Source: Ixodes scapularis (Eukaryota; Arthropoda; Arachnida; Ixodida; Ixodidae). Taken from it: a stretch of DNA of 64,000 nt. A program made the translations under genes and the position numbers. Under the pieces are notes generated by a model, which saw only the letters and a program-made list of their open reading frames with translations, made no database searches and was not told where the DNA came from. Shown here in pieces: positions 62,881-64,000 of this stretch; the first letter of the stretch is position 1; every line of letters starts with the position of its first letter. The DNA lies in the NCBI RefSeq assembly GCF_016920785.2, contig NW_024609879.1, positions 17,428,078-17,492,077 on the forward strand, written 5' to 3'.

Positions 62881-63187
62881 GTTTCGGGAACATTGTACGA
62901 CCCCCCCACATTTCGCGCTGGGAAATGGAACGCTTTACGTACGTCACCATCAAGGCATGCATTCTCGTGATCAGTTTTTCGCGGTAGTTCTGAAATCGCG
63001 AAATTCTCGAAAGTGGAGTTATCGCAAAAGTCAAATCTTTCGCAGTTATTTCTAAAATAATTTTTAAATCAGATTACTGCTGTTAACACAACCCGGACAT
63101 TTCAGGTCCGGAAGAGTTTTTCCGGAAGTCACAGAGAAATAAAATAGAAGGCTCTGTCACATCTACCACTAGAGACCAGCGGCTCAA
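62881..63187. other. No gene recognised
   Basis: No motif or repeat was seen here. Confidence 0.5.
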
Positions 63188-63376
63188 TAGTATGCAATGT
63201 AATGCAATGCGATACAACGTAAAGGAATGATACGTAATACAATGCAATGCGATACAATGCAAAGTAATGATATGTAATGTAATGTAATGCAATGGGATAC
63301 AACTTAACGTAATATGTAATGTAATGCAATGCGATAAAATGTAAAGTAATGATATGTAATGAATGCAATGCCATGG
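63188..63376. repeat. Minisatellite, about 40-bp unit of GTAATGCAATG words
   Basis: Four diverged units, each made of GTAATGCAATGCGATACAA and AAAGTAATGATAT segments, themselves built from TAATG/GCAATG pentamers. The long minus-strand frame across it reads as a His/Leu/Ile/Tyr periodic peptide and is a by-product of the repeat. Confidence 0.85.
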
Positions 63377-63377
63377 T

Positions 63378-63466
63378 AGGGTGATTCTGAAATAGAGATC
63401 GGGGGTAGGGGGCTTGTGCTCCGGCTTAAACGTTGGCATATGTTTTGGATTAAAATATGCCCCTAC
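63378..63466. repeat. Dispersed repeat, copy B (partner at 32806)
   Basis: Same orientation as 32806-32893 with shared GAGATCGGGGGTAGG, CTCCGGCTTA and ACGTTGGCATATGTTTT. It directly follows the minisatellite. Confidence 0.7.
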
Positions 63467-63539
63467 TGAAAAAAAACATTTGAAATTCAAACGGGTGGCA
63501 AACTGGTCGCCCGTTTGAATCAAACTTGTCGATCCGTTT

Positions 63540-63640
63540 GGATCAAACGTGATTATGGGATACGGGTACCCGTTCGAAACGGTACCCGTTTGATACAGGT
63601 GCCCGTTTTATACGGGCGCCCGTATGATAGGAGTACCCGT
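63540..63640. repeat. Short array of GTACCCGTTTGATAC-like units
   Basis: GGTACCCGTTTGATAC, GGTGCCCGTTTTATAC, GGGCGCCCGTATGATA and GAGTACCCGTTTGACC follow one another with about 22-bp spacing. Related AAACGGG/CCCGTTTGA words extend back to 63490. Confidence 0.7.
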
Positions 63641-64000
63641 TTGACCTGGCACGTGACCACACGTTTGAACGTGCCATTCGAATTGGCAAATTACGCGCTA
63701 GCCCTAAATGGGTATCGTCTGGGAGGTTGGTTATCTTAAACATATTTAAGACGTCTCGAAACTCATAAACGTATTTATAACATGGAGAAAACACGTAGAG
63801 CAAATGAGCTCGCCTAGGTGCTTGTAAATGGACAGGAAAACCGACACAAAGGATTGTTTTCAATTCTCCTTGAAGTTTATTACCTCTTCTGTAGACAAGT
63901 ACAAACGTGCGAGCGATCTGTGAAGACTATACAGGTAGACTTTCGGGGAAATTATTTTCCCGGCTGCCGCGCAAATAGGCGCTGCATAATTCTATGGATA
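63641..64000. other. No gene recognised to window end
   Basis: No motif or repeat was seen in this terminal stretch. Confidence 0.5.

Noticed and set aside
63188..63376. CRISPR-like regular repeat
   Set aside because: Units are diverged pentamer arrays without unique spacers, and the context is eukaryotic.
63083..63523. 146-codon minus-strand frame rich in His, Leu, Ile, Tyr and Cys
   Set aside because: Product of the GTAATG minisatellite; periodic low-complexity peptide.

Overview
This 64 kb window looks like repeat-dense, gene-poor nuclear DNA of an arthropod, most probably a tick or related chelicerate. The eukaryotic signs are two intron-free tRNA-Arg genes with Pol III terminators, many microsatellites and homopolymer runs, and a complete cast of metazoan transposable elements. 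The tick assignment is an inference from element types and repeat style, not a proof. I found no convincing host protein-coding gene; one 134-codon exon-like stretch at 41509-41912 resembles a transposase-derived protein.

Layout. 0.6-1.85 kb is a decayed LINE reverse transcriptase. 6.8-7.7 kb is a non-autonomous hAT-type element with an 8-bp target duplication. 8.3-9.6 kb is a second decayed LINE, split by a palindromic TA-inserting element. 9.6-10.1 kb is a 5'-truncated Penelope-like element (PLE) fragment with an 11-bp duplication. 11.9-12.2 kb and 13.8-14.1 kb hold small TIR or palindromic elements. 14-27 kb is mostly unannotatable. 27.6-28.5 kb is a Foldback/Mutator-like element with a 9-bp duplication, followed by another palindrome inside a TA microsatellite. 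30.5-30.9 kb is an 8-bp-duplication MITE, and 31.4-32.1 kb is a decayed PLE endonuclease. tRNA-Arg(ACG) lies at 33.3 kb.

34.6-41.0 kb is a head-to-head pair of nearly identical PLEs, one with an intact reverse transcriptase plus GIY-YIG endonuclease reading frame. One 12-bp target duplication encloses the whole pair, and a related repeat at 43.1 kb shows the unoccupied arrangement. The pair therefore appears to have inserted as one unit. Foldback and TTAA-flanked elements fill 42.3-47.4 kb.

48.4-59.15 kb is a full-length Ty3/Gypsy LTR retrotransposon on the minus strand: 417-bp LTRs, 4-bp duplication, gag, a canonical -1 frameshift heptamer at the gag stop, an intact pol, a primer-binding-site-like motif and a polypurine tract. 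Its 3' LTR is split by a complete-looking APE-type LINE (ORF1 with two zinc knuckles, ORF2 with endonuclease and reverse transcriptase). The LINE entered the A-box of a tRNA-like module carried by the LTR. tRNA-Arg(CCT) lies at 59.6 kb, followed by foldback elements, a mariner-like MITE nested in hAT-like remnants, and minisatellites up to the end.

The most noteworthy signals are the single-unit inverted PLE insertion, the tRNA-like LTR with a LINE inserted in it, and a family of TA-inserting palindromes with a CGAAACGTCG core and a hairpin layout resembling a hammerhead ribozyme.
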